Shown: piece after piece, positions 33,782 through 47,390 of the stretch | Numbering within the stretch: position 1 is the first letter of the stretch | Layout: each line of letters starts with the position of its first letter | Source: Cepaea nemoralis | Taxonomy: Eukaryota > Mollusca > Gastropoda > Stylommatophora > Helicidae | Reading direction: 5' to 3' | Assembly: GCA_014155875.1 (NCBI GenBank) | Contig: JACEFZ010002085.1 | Coordinates: forward strand, 38,501-102,500 | DNA length: 64,000 nucleotides | The notes under the pieces: model-generated | The model's input: the letters and a program-made list of their open reading frames with translations, nothing else | Database searches by the model: none | What the model was told of the DNA's origin: nothing | Position numbers and translations under genes: made by a program

Positions 33782-34556
33782 TACTTTATCAAATGTATTC
33801 TGCGAGGTGATAATCCTATAGCCACTGAGTCTTGAATGAGCTTTGCATGGCTAGGGGAGTTGGAATTAAATACCCGTTCAACCATTCTTGATGCACTAAT
33901 GCTGCCCTATTGCTCGGTTTAAAGCAAGTGGCAATCTCCTTCTAATTTTCATCCCTCATATTTTTTTTTTCCATATGGGCGTACCTGACCCCGTCAGGTC
34001 CTTGCGCAATGTCTTTGGCTTTTTTCAATCAATATTTAATATCTTCTACTTGTATGACATCCTCATTGCTTGTAGCCACTGATGAAACCCGCAGGGTGCT
34101 CTTTGACAGTACCCCTGATATTTCTACATTTTGATCTGTCTACGTTCTAAATAGATAAAACCACATGGCAAGTAAAAAAAATTTTAATAATATTGAAGAA
34201 GTTGAAAATGTCACAAACTTTGAATACTTGGCCCCATAATTTAAAACATGGGGACTGTTGACAAAAAGTAAATCAGAAGACTATCCCTGGTAATGCAAAG
34301 ATCACGCCACGTTAAGAAACACTGGCACAACACCAACAAACAATTTTGAGAACATGCATATTTCTTTTGGCAACAAACGCAGAGAATTCTGGTCTATTTC
34401 GCAATCACCAAAGAAGACAATGGCGGCTGCAGCAGCCCTTTTAGAGTACCATGGATCAAGAAAAACAAAATATTGACATTTTACCAGATTTTAACATGAA
34501 AAAAAACTACCGTATAATCAGCATTGTGTCTCGGAAACTGAAATACATTGGGTGGT
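33782..34556. other. Intron 1 sequence, probable 5' part of LINE-M
   Basis: The first 250 bp continue upstream of the RT frame (minus strand) and may still be LINE; beyond about 34140 nothing is recognised. Confidence 0.35.
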
Positions 34557-34690
34557 GTAGACAGTACGAACGAACGAACATACGAACGAACAAACTTTAT
34601 TTCCAAAGGGTTAAGAATTGGGCACGCAGGCCCGTCTGACAATGTGGCCTTTTGATCTTTCTGCTCTCATACATTATTTCATTCGTATAT
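34557..34690 (-). repeat. Dispersed element 3' end (TTCG-tail family)
   Basis: The reverse complement of 24785-24912: tgggcacgcaggcccgtc and gggttaagaatt, ending in acgaacgaacatacgaac at 34563-34580. Confidence 0.7.
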
Positions 34691-34897
34691 CACTTATGAA
34701 GCTAATCTTAGACAATTACAGAACAATATGCTGTAAAACGCATGGAAAATGTGCAATAATCAATAATACGCTCGTACACGACTCACTAAAACTATTTTTG
34801 GACATGTCAATTATAATTACCTAATGTAGATGTAACATACCACAATTAGAAGAATGTGTATTATATTAGTTGTCATTTGAGATCATTATTATTATTT

Positions 34898-34899
34898 TG

Positions 34900-34949
<50 letters not shown>

Positions 34950-34950
34950 C
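34898..34950. repeat. AAT microsatellite
   Basis: About 17 aat units, right at the 3' end of the LINE-Y copy and probably its tail. Confidence 0.9.
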
Positions 34951-34952
34951 AA

Positions 34953-35275
34953 GAGCCATGCTGGCTGGCGTAGGCGTTCATGACTTTCCACAGATCTCGG
35001 TCTTTGGTGTTCTGGATCAACTCCGCTGATGATATTCCTCCATGCCACCGTCTCAATCCATCCAGCATCATTTCTCTTGGTCTGCCTCTGCCTCTCTTCT
35101 CCTCGATCTTTCCAGTTGTAACGATGTTCTCCAATGCCTCTCTTCTCATCACATGACCAAAGAAAGCTGTTTGTCTCTTTCTTATTGTTGCATATAATGT
35201 TCTAGTTTCATTTTCCTCTTTCAGGCAGTCAGTGTTAGTTACTCTGGCAGTCCACAGAATTCGCAACATTCATGT
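34953..35275 (-). pseudogene. LINE-Y ORF C-terminus
   Basis: A 106-codon minus-strand frame reads MLRILWTARVTNTDCLKEEN, then QTAFFGHVMRREALENIVTT and GKIEEKRGRGRPREMMLDGL. This is the Arg-rich tail typical of RTE/Jockey-like LINE ORF2 proteins found after the RT domain ('FFGH..R...LE......GK..G.R.RGR....'). The frame is open to its natural end, but the RT is absent. The segment ALENIVTTG is the source type for the minisatellite at 21441-22164. Confidence 0.8.
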
Positions 35276-35463
35276 TAGGAATTTTTGATAATGGAAGATA
35301 TATTTCTTAGAAGAAGAAGCAGGAATGAACCAACACAAAAGTGGACACTTGACATGAAGACATCTGGGCTTCAAAATGCGTGAAACAGGACACCTGGAGA
35401 CGAATCAAGAATAGTTCCAGCCGGTTGTAATGACAGTGGCATTCTGTAAAGCACCAGTTGCAT

Positions 35464-37192
<1,729 letters not shown>

Positions 37193-37720
37193 TCATCATC
37201 ATGTGCTATGCCGATAAGCGTGCGAGGTCATGTCTGGCCATCTCACACGATCACCAAAGTCGTGGATCAGCTCTGTGTTCTTGTCTCGGTGGCCAAGCCA
37301 TCTAGATATTTACTTGTCTGCCTTCCCTTTGTTCTTTTTCTGTCAATCTTGCCAGTTGTCGCCAAGATCCCTAGTTTATTTCTTCTCCCAACGTGCTTCA
37401 AAAATGTGTCTGTCCACGTATAGTTTTTATAATCAGTTTAGGGGTTTCATTTGCTTCTTGTAGTACTCGCTCATTGGTTGGTTTTTCTGTCTGCCAATGG
37501 TATTCTTTGCATTTTCTCCAGAAACTACATGTCCACTGCCATTAGGTGTTTTTCAGCATTGTCCACATTTCACATTCATTCAAAAGCACAGGTATTATCT
37601 AACACTTCAGCAGTCTTTTTTCTCTCGTTGCAAATGACGTATTTTTATTGGTCAAACTTGACCATCTTTTCCCATATTGCAAACGACGTGTGTGCAGCGA
37701 GCCCAATGTAAGAAATTTCT
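37193..37720 (-). mobile_element. LINE-Y fragment
   Basis: Blocks atgccgataagcgtgcg, ccatctcacacgatcacc, gtcgtggatcagctctgtg and ttcatttgcttcttgtagt match 51600-51770 and 25570-25700. The 3' edge has a short cat repeat (tatcatcatcatgtg), as in the 51.6 kb copy. Confidence 0.7.
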
Positions 37721-38219
37721 CACTGGAAAAACGTAAAAGTATGCGCAGTGGTTTGGGCATTTTGGGGCATTTATTTCTCCAACCACTGCCCTTTGTTTGA
37801 TTATTTCCATATTACTTGTTTGTGTCCTTTATCCATCATAATCCCATGTTAGTTGTGACGAGACCGAGATCCAAGTAGCGATATATCTGTGACACCTATT
37901 TCAACACAAATGCCACAGACAATAGACTGCATAATTTATTGCCTGATATATTTTGCTGCTGTTTTTCTCATCAGGTGCATACTGCACTGTTACTTGTCAT
38001 ATACAATGAATAGATGAATCATATTTTGATTAAATACATATCGCTATTCGCTGATACTGTTCGAATGTACAGCATTTGTTATCCCCACGGTAATCACAAT
38101 CACAATGAAGTCTTTCTATCCCCGGTTTTGGGTGTAACTATTGTTCACACATACTGGCATATGTTCAGTTACTCCAATAGGCAATACTCGTTCCAATCTA
38201 TCAATATAAGCTGCTTCAC

Positions 38220-38220
<1 letters not shown>
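37721..38220. other. Intron 1 sequence
   Basis: Nothing recognised. Confidence 0.35.
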
Positions 38221-38250
<30 letters not shown>

Positions 38251-38345
38251 CTTCTTCTTCTTCTTCTTCTTCTTCTTCTTCTTCAGCGTTCCGAGCCATT
38301 GAGGTTCTTTGCTGCAGATACATTCCGTCTTCACACTGGAATTGA
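38221..38345 (-). mobile_element. LINE-R terminal stub with expanded AAG tail
   Basis: Minus strand: gtatctgcagcaaagaacc then tcaatggctcggaacgctg, identical to the last 38 bp of LINE-R at 56180-56219, followed by about 21 aag units against 5 in that copy. Only about 60 bp of the element remain. Confidence 0.85.
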
Positions 38346-39019
38346 TAAATATAGTTTGATTTTGTAAACGGAGACAATAATTCTCTCACAGATCGAATAG
38401 ATATTAGGGAGGCTTTATTTCTGATAATTGATTTAGCAGCAAAGAATGTTTACTTCTGTTTTAAGTGATCGTGTAATTGTTTCTTTACATGGTCTCCTCG
38501 AAAAGATAGCTGAAGAGTACTTTAATTGATTAAATATCAAGAGATGATTAACCGTCTCATGCGACTTCCCGTATCTGTCATGGGATTATATACAGTAGTT
38601 TTCTTTACGCAACCACCTTTAATTTGATATATAATACAACATGTCTGCTATCACATTAACAACTATTAAGTCATAATTGTGACACATCCCCACTTTCTAT
38701 TTTCCGCCATTCACTTTTGTTATATCCAAACCTACATTTTGGTTGGCAACGAATCTGTTAAAATTTGGGACCGATGATTCTGTGGTGGTAGGGTTAGGTG
38801 GCTGACAGCAGCGCTTGAACAAGCCGGCTGGATATCCAAGAGATGGCAGAGTCTGGCGAAAAGTGTCAAATTCTTTAAAGGTCTATTTCATCTGTTAGAG
38901 AATTCTAAGTGTTATCATATTTGTCACATTTAGTTTATCACGAGACGTAGGCTAAGTGTGTCTTACCGATATCTCCCCAGGATCTTCTCTTGCCAGATTT
39001 ACTGGTGAAACTACTTTAT
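38346..39019. other. Intron 1 sequence
   Basis: Nothing recognised. Confidence 0.35.
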
Positions 39020-39250
39020 CTAAGCTATGGTGCCACGGGAGCGACCGTAGTTTCTGGCTGCCGGCAGGAGTTGAGTGTTCGAATCACTTTCGAGGTGGGG
39101 ATTTTTCTCCCACCAGCATGAGCTCCCAGATCGATCAGACAGTCAATGGGTGTCAGGACATTATCTGGAAAGTACGGACGACTGGCGTGATATTAAACAC
39201 ATCACCCATGGAGTGATGACTGGTCGAAACGCGTGGACCAGTGTCGTATA
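39020..39250 (+). mobile_element. Possible tRNA-headed SINE
   Basis: The block tggtgccacgggagcgacc is A-box-like in spacing and gagtgttcgaatcac is a B-box match about 45 bp later, followed by unique-looking body. No second copy was found in the window, so the call is tentative. Confidence 0.35.
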
Positions 39251-39609
39251 CCGACTACACTACATGACGCGAAAGGGGTTCCGTACTTAATTTTATTTCA
39301 CTCGTACATCATCAGGGAAAAAAATACTGAAAGGCAGAGTTCCAGGAACAGAGGACGAGCAATACGACGGCGGATACAGGATATTGAAGGAAACCAAAAC
39401 ACCAAGAACATGGAAATCAATTAGACGGGAGAACTCGTAAATCTCGAGAATCTTTTCAGTGGGTTGTGAAGAGATCCATGTTCTGTAACAGAATTATTGT
39501 TATTGATATTATTTGAATAATTATTATTACCATTATTATCTTGATCATCATCATCATTATTAGTATAATAATGTTGATGATGGTGATGATGATGATGATG
39601 ATGATGATT

Positions 39610-39893
39610 TTCTTTTGTTTTCTTTCTTTCGTTCGCCTAAATTATGTTTATAACTGCAATGTTGTCTCTTGTATGAATCTAACAGTCTTTTTTAGTTCAT
39701 TCAGCGGTCCATAGAGTTTATCTTCCACTGTTGTCTCTCTAGGCCAGAAGGTTCGCCTGGATATGTTGTAGTTTGGGCAATCCTGGAGTATGTGCTCTGC
39801 TGTCTGTGACGCCAAACCACATGTGCACATGGCTGAGTCACCAATCTTGAATTTTGTATACATGTGGTTGCGTAATCTATTGTGTCATGTTCT
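39610..39893 (-). pseudogene. LINE-C RT C-terminus
   Basis: The 71-codon minus-strand frame reads MYTKFKIGDSAMCTCGLASQ, TAEHILQDCPNYNISRRTFW and KLYGPLNELKKTVRFIQETT. It contains a CxC-x8-H-x4-C zinc-like motif (CTCGLASQTAEHILQDC), usual after the RT domain in several LINE clades. The frame is intact to its stop. GAT repeats abut both ends (39569-39607 and 39896-39922). Confidence 0.8.
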
Positions 39894-39895
39894 GA

Positions 39896-40610
<715 letters not shown>

Positions 40611-40759
40611 TTCGGTTGACTGGTAGGTTGATTGGTGGGTTGGTTGTGAATCTGGAAGACTGGTTTTAACACTGAAGTTTACCGCAGTGAAGTTCAGATC
40701 GTTAGAATCCTGAAAAGGTCTTGCGTCTATCAGAGTGACATTGCTACAAACACTTTTGT

Positions 40760-40945
40760 CCCGACCGGGTACCACTATATTTTCTCCCGGCCGGGTACCA
40801 CAATACTTTCTCCCGACCGGGTTACCACAATACTTTCTCCCGACCGGGTACCACAATACTTTCTCCCGACCGGGTACCACAGTACTTTCTCCCAACCGGG
40901 TACCACAGTACTTTCTCCCGACCGGGTACCACAGTACTTTTTCCA
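40760..40945. repeat. 26-bp minisatellite
   Basis: Seven units with core ccgaccgggtaccac then a(a/g)tactttctc; one unit has an extra t and another reads caaccgg. Each unit carries a ggtacc palindrome. Confidence 0.9.
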
Positions 40946-41429
40946 CGGGGACTGTTGCAGAACTGTTTCCCCGTCACCTACACCAGAAACCAGTGAGGTA
41001 TGCTCGGCCGCTACGGAAACTTTACACCTGCTAAGAGGCCGTGACTCATCACATCTCACACAGACTAGCTGTCATCAAGCCTATCTTGGTAAAATTTGCT
41101 CTGCAGATTTTAAGTTTCATTGTGAACAGACTCCAACCCAACACTCAATGATAACACTGCGACATTTAATGTGGGCAATGTATTTGTTTCGAAAACATGT
41201 TGCTGTTTAGGAGGCAACGTTCCATGATATTGTTGTTAGTATTATTATGGCTGCAGGATAATGATAAGGGGAAAGACATAACAATGAGAAGACACTCAAA
41301 CAATAACAATTTAAGTCAACAAACACTAACATCGACTCTGAAACCGCTCTTTTATAAGATATATGTAAAAACGTTAGTTGCGTGCTCTTTATGGGACGTT
41401 TAAGTTAACTCCAGCTTGTATTATTTACT
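40946..41429. other. Intron 1 sequence
   Basis: No feature recognised. Confidence 0.35.
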
Positions 41430-41560
41430 GGGCAATGTTTAGTTCAGTAGTTTGCCATTGCTTTCTGAACGTCTGTCGTTGCATTCCTTGAAAATCAATC
41501 CACGGTGGTCCGCTTCTTTTCGCCAGAATCTGAGTTCCAACCCTAGACTGGCTATGCCGT
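41430..41560 (-). mobile_element. SINE-A fragment
   Basis: Contains ttcagtagtttgccattgc and tttctgaacg, the reversed SINE-A body, about 85 bp ahead of exon 2. Confidence 0.65.
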
Positions 41561-41642
41561 GGAATTATGACACTTTAAATATGCAATAATGTTTCATGAG
41601 GTATAGACTCATCATATTTTACCTCTGTTTTCTTTCCTCTAG

Positions 41643-41850
41643 TAACCTCCTGGATATTATCAATGAGCGAGCCGAGGCAGCAGAAGAGGAACTGGAGAGG
41701 AGGATGCAGGAGGAGACCACCCATTCGCCTGTCCGTAGCACCAGTAACGTCAGTCAAGTGTCCGCACTGAGCGACACCAGCATGGGCAGCGATGAGGTCT
41801 TTCTGAATGCCCAGTTCAGCAAGGAGGGAGTCATTACTCGAGACTGGGAG
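41643..41850 (+). CDS. Host gene exon 2 of 3 seen: coiled coil then Ser/Thr-rich linker
   Basis: The acceptor tttctttcctctag precedes 41643 and the donor gtacgc follows 41850. The first base t completes the Ser codon begun at 21102-21103, and the exon ends on a codon border (phase 0). It reads NLLDIINERAEAAEEELERR, a continuing coiled coil, then a polar stretch with THSPVRSTSNVSQVSALSD and MGSDEVFLNAQF, ending VITRDWE. The THSPVR site would suit a proline-directed kinase, but this is only sequence resemblance. The change from helix to low-complexity linker suggests a break between rod segments. The protein family is not recognised. Confidence 0.8.
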
Positions 41851-42419
41851 GTACGCTAATTATTGTTGTCCTTACTGTGTTGCATGTGTCTTCCGAAAAG
41901 GGGTTAAAGGACAAGAAGATGGACTTCATTGCACCGGGTTTTATCATATATGACTGGGTATCTTTCCCAGGGAGAACTGCCGAAAGAGTCGCCCAAAACA
42001 CGGAACCCGTAGCTCCAGCGACGACCCCTATCGAGAACATTTTCACCACTTGGCCCCAGAGACTGCCTCATATGTCGTCTACAGATAACATTTACGATGT
42101 ACAACAATGTATATTAATTGTTTCCTTTTCTAATAGCCTGGTAGGTCGTTGTATTTAGTGGAACATTTCAAAACCTAGCACATCCTAACTCACTCCGAGA
42201 GGATATATTGTAAATAGTCTTGTGAGGATAGAATATAAGTTTTGTTTTTAATTTGCCAGGACAGCGACAAATATTAGTTACTTGCTATAAGAAAGAATTG
42301 GAGCGGACGCAATATCTCTTATATTTCGTCCTTGTCCGAGACGTCAGCTTTGGATTGGAGGTAGATTAAGTCATTTTATGATCTAGAACTTGACGCCATA
42401 CCTCAAAGCCACCCTCTCT
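41851..42419. other. Intron 2 sequence
   Basis: A repeat-like block at 41895-42080 resembles 43590-43720 weakly (both contain 'tgccgaaag' and 'gtagctccag/atagctccag'), perhaps fragments of one element. Confidence 0.4.
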
Positions 42420-43345
42420 TCTAGAGATATGTGCCATATATGTAACCCACTCCAACCTCTAACGATGAACGCATACACTTAACCCACTTCAAACCTTTTA
42501 GACTGACGCATATATCTAAGCCACTACATCTCAAGCTGGACACATGCCCCTAACCAATTCCAACACCTAGAGATGGTACCATCCCTCTAACCCACTCCAA
42601 CTCCTAGATATGGAACAATACCTCTAATCAACTCCAGTTTCTAAAGATGGCGATATGCATCTAACTTACGCCAACCCCGACAGATGGATGCGTACCTCTT
42701 ACCCACTCCACCTTCTAGAGATCTCGAGCTAGACACAAGAATCTAACCCACCACAAAACCTAGATATGGATCCATACCTCTAACCCACTCCAATAACTAA
42801 AGATGGACACATAACTGATTCCAACCCCTAAAGATGGACACAAACATCTAACCGACTCGAACCTCTAGAGATGAAAGCCATACAACTAAATTACTCCAAT
42901 CCCTAGATGTGTAGGCATACCTCTAACTCGCTTCAACTCCTAGAGATGGACACATATCTCTGCATAACTCCAATCCATGGTAAAGGAGACATACCTCTAG
43001 CCCGCTCCAATCACCAGAGATGAAAGCCATACCTCTAAATTACTCGAATCCCTGGATATGTAGGTAGGCAAACTGCTAACCCTCTCCAAAACCTAGAAAT
43101 TAAAGCCATACCTCTAAATTACTCTAATCCCTAGATATGGAGGCATACCTCTAACACTCTCCAATACCTATAGATGAAAGGCATGACTCTAAATTATCCA
43201 ACACCTAGAGATAAACGCAATACCACTAACCCGCTCTGTCCTGTATAGAAGGACTCTTAGCCACTCGGTCCTCTAGGTTGTATGTCAAAGTACGTCCAAC
43301 CTTTAGAGGTTGATGCTATACCATCCAGCCCTAGAGGTGAATCTA
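42420..43345. repeat. Degenerate tandem repeat of about 45-55 bp
   Basis: About 18 diverged units of the form 'cat acctctaacccactccaa ... cctagagatgga'. Recurrent words are ctctaacccactccaa, cctagagatg and catacctctaa, with many substitutions and small indels. No open frame spans it. Confidence 0.85.
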
Positions 43346-43553
43346 TCCCTCAACGCCATTTCTGTTTTTAAACATCCTTAATTGTGTGTGTCCCGAACTA
43401 CAGCTGCCAAATCATTTCTTTAATTAATTATTCTTTGTTATCTTTCTCATCTGCTGGGCCCAGGAAAGTCCTCTACAGAAACGAATGTAGAACACTATGT
43501 AATGATACGATGAAGAAGTTAAAAGGCAGTGAATGTGTGGTTTTCCTTAGAGA

Positions 43554-44042
43554 TTGGTGAAAATACTAATAGAGGGTTTAAACAGGTTTGAAGGTTTGAA
43601 CGCAAGACGATGGAATTTGTTGCATCCGGTGTTGTCCCATATGGCTCCGTCCCTTTCTGCAGAGGCGTCTGCCGAAAGTATTGACCAGAGCACGAAGTTT
43701 ATAGCTCCAGTCGAGAGCCTCAGGGATCTTCAAGAAAACTGCGTCCTGAGTAGACAGAGAAGAAAGCAAACGTTGGAGAACAAACATACAGTTGTGACAT
43801 TAAATAACTCAACTGCTGGCGGAAAAAAGGAGATCCAGCGAAACATCAAGCAAGAAGTAGAACATATGGCCAAGATGAAGAAGGAAAACGAAGAAATGCT
43901 ACAAACCATTAAAGCAGAGAGAGAACTGCTGAAAGCCGAAATGGAATTAATCCAAATCAAACCAACAGAAGCCGTGCAAGAGAACACAGAAAAGCCGCAA
44001 AATGAAACCCAACAAAAGACCGACCCGGAACCGCAAGCTTAA
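43554..44042 (+). CDS. Hypothetical coiled-coil frame, ORF1-like
   Basis: This 162-codon open frame is predicted to be mostly helical in its second half: KKEIQRNIKQEVEHMAKMKK, ENEEMLQTIKAERELLKAEM, then a Gln/Glu/Pro-rich tail. There is no signal peptide or membrane segment. A long coiled coil with a basic tail is common in LINE ORF1 proteins, which bind element RNA; the nearby repeat tail supports a transposon origin. The block MAPSLSAEASAESIDQS resembles the sequence near 41970, so the start may be chance. It overlaps the next frame by about 40 bp. Confidence 0.4.
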   Translation: MVKILIEGLNRFEGLNARRWNLLHPVLSHMAPSLSAEASAESIDQSTKFIAPVESLRDLQENCVLSRQRRKQTLENKHTVVTLNNSTAGGKKEIQRNIKQEVEHMAKMKKENEEMLQTIKAERELLKAEMELIQIKPTEAVQENTEKPQNETQQKTDPEPQA

Positions 44043-44268
44043 GCCAACAGCCCAACCACGACGCCCAAGAAATCCAAGAGGGAATCATTATTCCGCCGGA
44101 TCTCTGAAGGCGGCAAAGGGTCCACTTGGACCCATCCTGGAGGAGTGCCTAGAATCGACAAGAATGGAGGAACTCAGGAGAGCAGAATACCAAAGGCAAA
44201 ATATAGAAAACAGACGCAAGAAATTCGAAAGGGAGAGGGAAGAGATATTGCGCAAACAAGGAAATTAA
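44002..44268 (+). CDS. Hypothetical basic frame after the coiled-coil ORF
   Basis: 88 codons, starting inside the end of the previous frame in another register: first Arg/Pro-rich (NRKLKPTAQPRRPRNPRG), then charged helix (MEELRRAEYQRQNIENRRKK, FEREREEILRKQ). It probably belongs to the same protein, split by a frame change near 44000-44040. Function unknown. Confidence 0.35.
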   Translation: MKPNKRPTRNRKLKPTAQPRRPRNPRGNHYSAGSLKAAKGPLGPILEECLESTRMEELRRAEYQRQNIENRRKKFEREREEILRKQGN

Positions 44269-45207
44269 AACATCTATAGACAACTGCTACGGACAATTCA
44301 CCAAAAAAGAGGCAATAAGATTAAATAAAAAGTCCGTATAAGGACTGCAACCAGCCAAGCCAGACGAGCCAGGAGCCTTCACTAATCAAACAAACCACCA
44401 GAGGAGACGGGAACAAAGGCCAATTCGCCGACCAACTCCCCAGTGACGTCACAGGCACAAACGCTTACATAACCAGTCGGAGACAGGACTCACTCGTAAG
44501 GGCGCAAAAGACAAGAATCAGGGTGAATAAACCCACAAAAACCACGGACCTCAACAATAAACACGGCTGAAAGAAGCAGGTTGAAAGAGGCCGAATTTGG
44601 AATTTTTGTTTTTAAAGCAAGCAAGTAAATCACCCATAAAAACAATATGACTACAAGGTGTGGACTGCGCTTGGCCTGCAACCAGCAGGTTTAGGATCGG
44701 CTAGCCTCTGCCAGGAGGGGTGAAAAGTGAAAATTAGTAGCCTGCCGATGACCCGCAGACTACACAATTCAACCCCACCTCCACGTGGTGTAGACTGTGA
44801 AACCATGGCCACGAGGTCATGGGCTAAAGGGAATATGGCTCGCCATAGGGGATGAACTCCCTATGGTCAGATTGTGGCCTAAACCTGCGACTGGCCTAGC
44901 AAGTCGGCAGGGGATCTTCATACTGCTCGTAGAAAAACTGAGAAGTATAAACGGACTGACTCAAATGGATATAGACCAAGCAGTGTTAATGACCTCGACA
45001 CCGCAAGGTACAAGATGAACATGATGAGATGAGATGAGAAACAATAGGACACTGTTAAGTAGAATAAAGGAATTCGCCTTATTGTGTCAAATACAAACCA
45101 ACAAGCTTACAAGAAGACTAGATATGGATGTATTCGGAAAACTTAACTAATTCAATGTTTGGATCGTATATCGCCAAATGTGACTCTATCTCCCATTTGG
45201 ACTGAAG

Positions 45208-45209
<2 letters not shown>

Positions 45210-45303
<94 letters not shown>
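45210..45303. repeat. TA microsatellite
   Basis: Pure (ta)n, about 46 units. Confidence 0.95.
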
Positions 45304-45305
<2 letters not shown>

Positions 45306-45439
45306 CCATACTATGGTCACCGTATTATTTGTTTCCTTGTGCGGTATCTCCCTCAAATCTATGCTCAGTGAATGGACATTTACACTATAATTCTTGTTCA
45401 TGTGATTGTGCACCATGTTTGGTCCAAACCGACATTTTT

Positions 45440-45565
45440 TGTTTGGTACTGAATCAGAAAGCAATGGTAAACTACTGAACGTAAACTTGCTCACGAATCA
45501 CGAACAGCCAAAAAATGCTGGGGTTGACTTCTACTTCTTGTATATGATATGCAACTAACTAACTG
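45440..45565 (+). mobile_element. SINE-A 3' part
   Basis: Has cagaaagcaatggtaaac, actgaacgtaaacttgc and ggggttgact, ending in gcaactaactaactga, showing the (TAAC)-type tail. Confidence 0.75.
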
Positions 45566-46374
45566 AATCAGTTAAATAGCTGGACGAAGAAAATAAGATG
45601 AGCAATTTCAATTTCATCGAAATATAAAATAACATAGAAGACTGAAGGTATATGTAAGCAAATGTCTGACACTGACCAGGCAACTGAAGAAGATTGTCAA
45701 ACTCCACTCTAAATGAATTGTAGGGTTATTATATTTCAGGACGTTACAGACAGACTAAATATTTGCATGTGTTAAATGACCACTCAAAGCAGGTTTGATG
45801 AAAAGAATAATTAAATTCATTATTGATAATTAGAAGAAACGTTTTGCTACGGCTCGTTAATTTACTTATTTATAAAATAGCTGTAAAGTAATATTTTTAG
45901 GCACGCATGATAAGAATTTACAGAACCGTTTTTAATTAACAACTGAAATCTATACTCTTCACTACTTCTGAAGTTATTTGCACCTTGCAGTAGATTTTAA
46001 AGTTTAAGATCATATTTCAAACGTAGCCCCAACAACATACGAAAATGGGAAAAAAAACTGAATTTATGGAGGCAGCTACCGTCTTTGTTTATACTTGAGT
46101 AAAGGAAACTAATCAGAGACAAAGAAGATACCTTATTCCGCCAACATGAAGATACAAACATTTACAATATCAAAACATTATAATTGTTCAGACAGTTGGT
46201 ATACAGACATGATGTAGTGAAAACACATTGAAAAGTACAGTATTTAAAATAAATGTTGATCCGGTAAATGGTAGCAAATGGAGGTTGAGAATAAAAATGC
46301 TCGACAACATTGCCGACTTTAATAGAAGAGACAGGTTTATAAATCATGGTATTAGAAATAAAGTTAGTTGCTTG
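45566..46374. other. AT-rich intron 2 sequence
   Basis: No feature recognised. Confidence 0.4.
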
Positions 46375-46630
46375 TAATTTACAGGCCGTTGCAATAAACC
46401 CCAGCATTATTGGCTTTTTGTGAATTCTTAGGCATTTTCTGTTTATCTTGCCATTGCTTCCTAAACATCCGGCGTCTCATTTCATGGTAAAATATCGCAA
46501 AGAGTTCTGCTTTCAAATCTCTGGTGGCTGATTTCACACCCTCGACTCGGTGTGTCAGGTAATTATGAAACTGCGCATCTCACGATCCCCTAAACCTCAG
46601 ACGCCGACATTATAAAATTCATTGAGCCAA
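46375..46630 (-). mobile_element. SINE-A diverged copy
   Basis: Contains caataaaccccagcatta, cttgccattgcttcc and catccggcg, the reversed family body; the head is towards 46600. A separate forward 3' scrap (attgcgacgttctgtaaagg) lies at 46750-46785. Confidence 0.65.
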
Positions 46631-47194
46631 TCCCTCTATTGAATACATACCGTGATGGTGTTCTGGCGTCTTGTAATAACGGATTGCCAGAATCTTCCGT
46701 CTTGTGCCTACAAGTGATAGTTCAATTACCTCGTTCATGCTGGAATTGATTGCGACGTTCTGTAAAGGACATGCAACTAGTTTTTTTTATCCACATCGAC
46801 TTCTGTACTTTCCTTTTCTTAATTAGTCACTGTGACGTCAAATATGACCAAAGTATTTCAGTTTCCGTGACATGTTACTGTTAAAGATCCATTTTTTCGA
46901 TGCTCAGATCTGGTAGAATTCCAGTACCTTTCTTCTTGGTCCCATATTTACTCAGAATTTGTCTGTAGCATTTAAGTTCAAAAGCTAAATTTTTCACTTT
47001 AGTGATTGTGAAATTGTCCGTGACTCACATCCATATCTTGCAACTGGAGATGAATGTTTTCAGAAATATTGCCTTAACTTGTTTGAGGTGTTGTTCTTTA
47101 GGTTCTTAACACTGTTTAGTGCGTACATTGCTATGTCACGTCTGGGTCTAAAATCACTCGAACAGTAGTACCCTGTGATGTTGATTATGAAGCC

Positions 47195-47295
47195 AAGATA
47201 GTCAATGTTCTTCTTCTTCGTTCGCTTGAAATGTATTGTCTATATCTGCAATGTTGTCGCTTGGACGAGGGGGCTTCACATGAAAACCTTGAAAT
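47195..47295 (-). mobile_element. LINE-C 3' scrap
   Basis: Shares cttcgttcgct and ctgcaatgttgtc with 39620-39670, and abuts a GT array. Confidence 0.6.
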
Positions 47296-47298
47296 GTT

Positions 47299-47314
47299 TT
47301 GTGTGTGTGTGTGT

Positions 47315-47377
<63 letters not shown>

Positions 47378-47390
47378 TGTGTGTGAATAT
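47299..47390. repeat. GT microsatellite
   Basis: About 45 gt units with rare interruptions, next to the mariner 3' end. Confidence 0.95.

Larger units (their letters stand above)
43545..45041 (+). mobile_element. Possible LINE with ORF1-like frame and ATGAG tail
   Basis: The 3' part gacctcgacaccgcaaggt followed by atgatgagatgagatgag (44990-45035) recurs inverted at 49165-49225, so this is a dispersed element with an (atgag)n tail. The 5' part carries the coiled-coil frames listed separately. No RT is visible between, so it is either a deleted LINE or a non-autonomous element. Confidence 0.5.
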
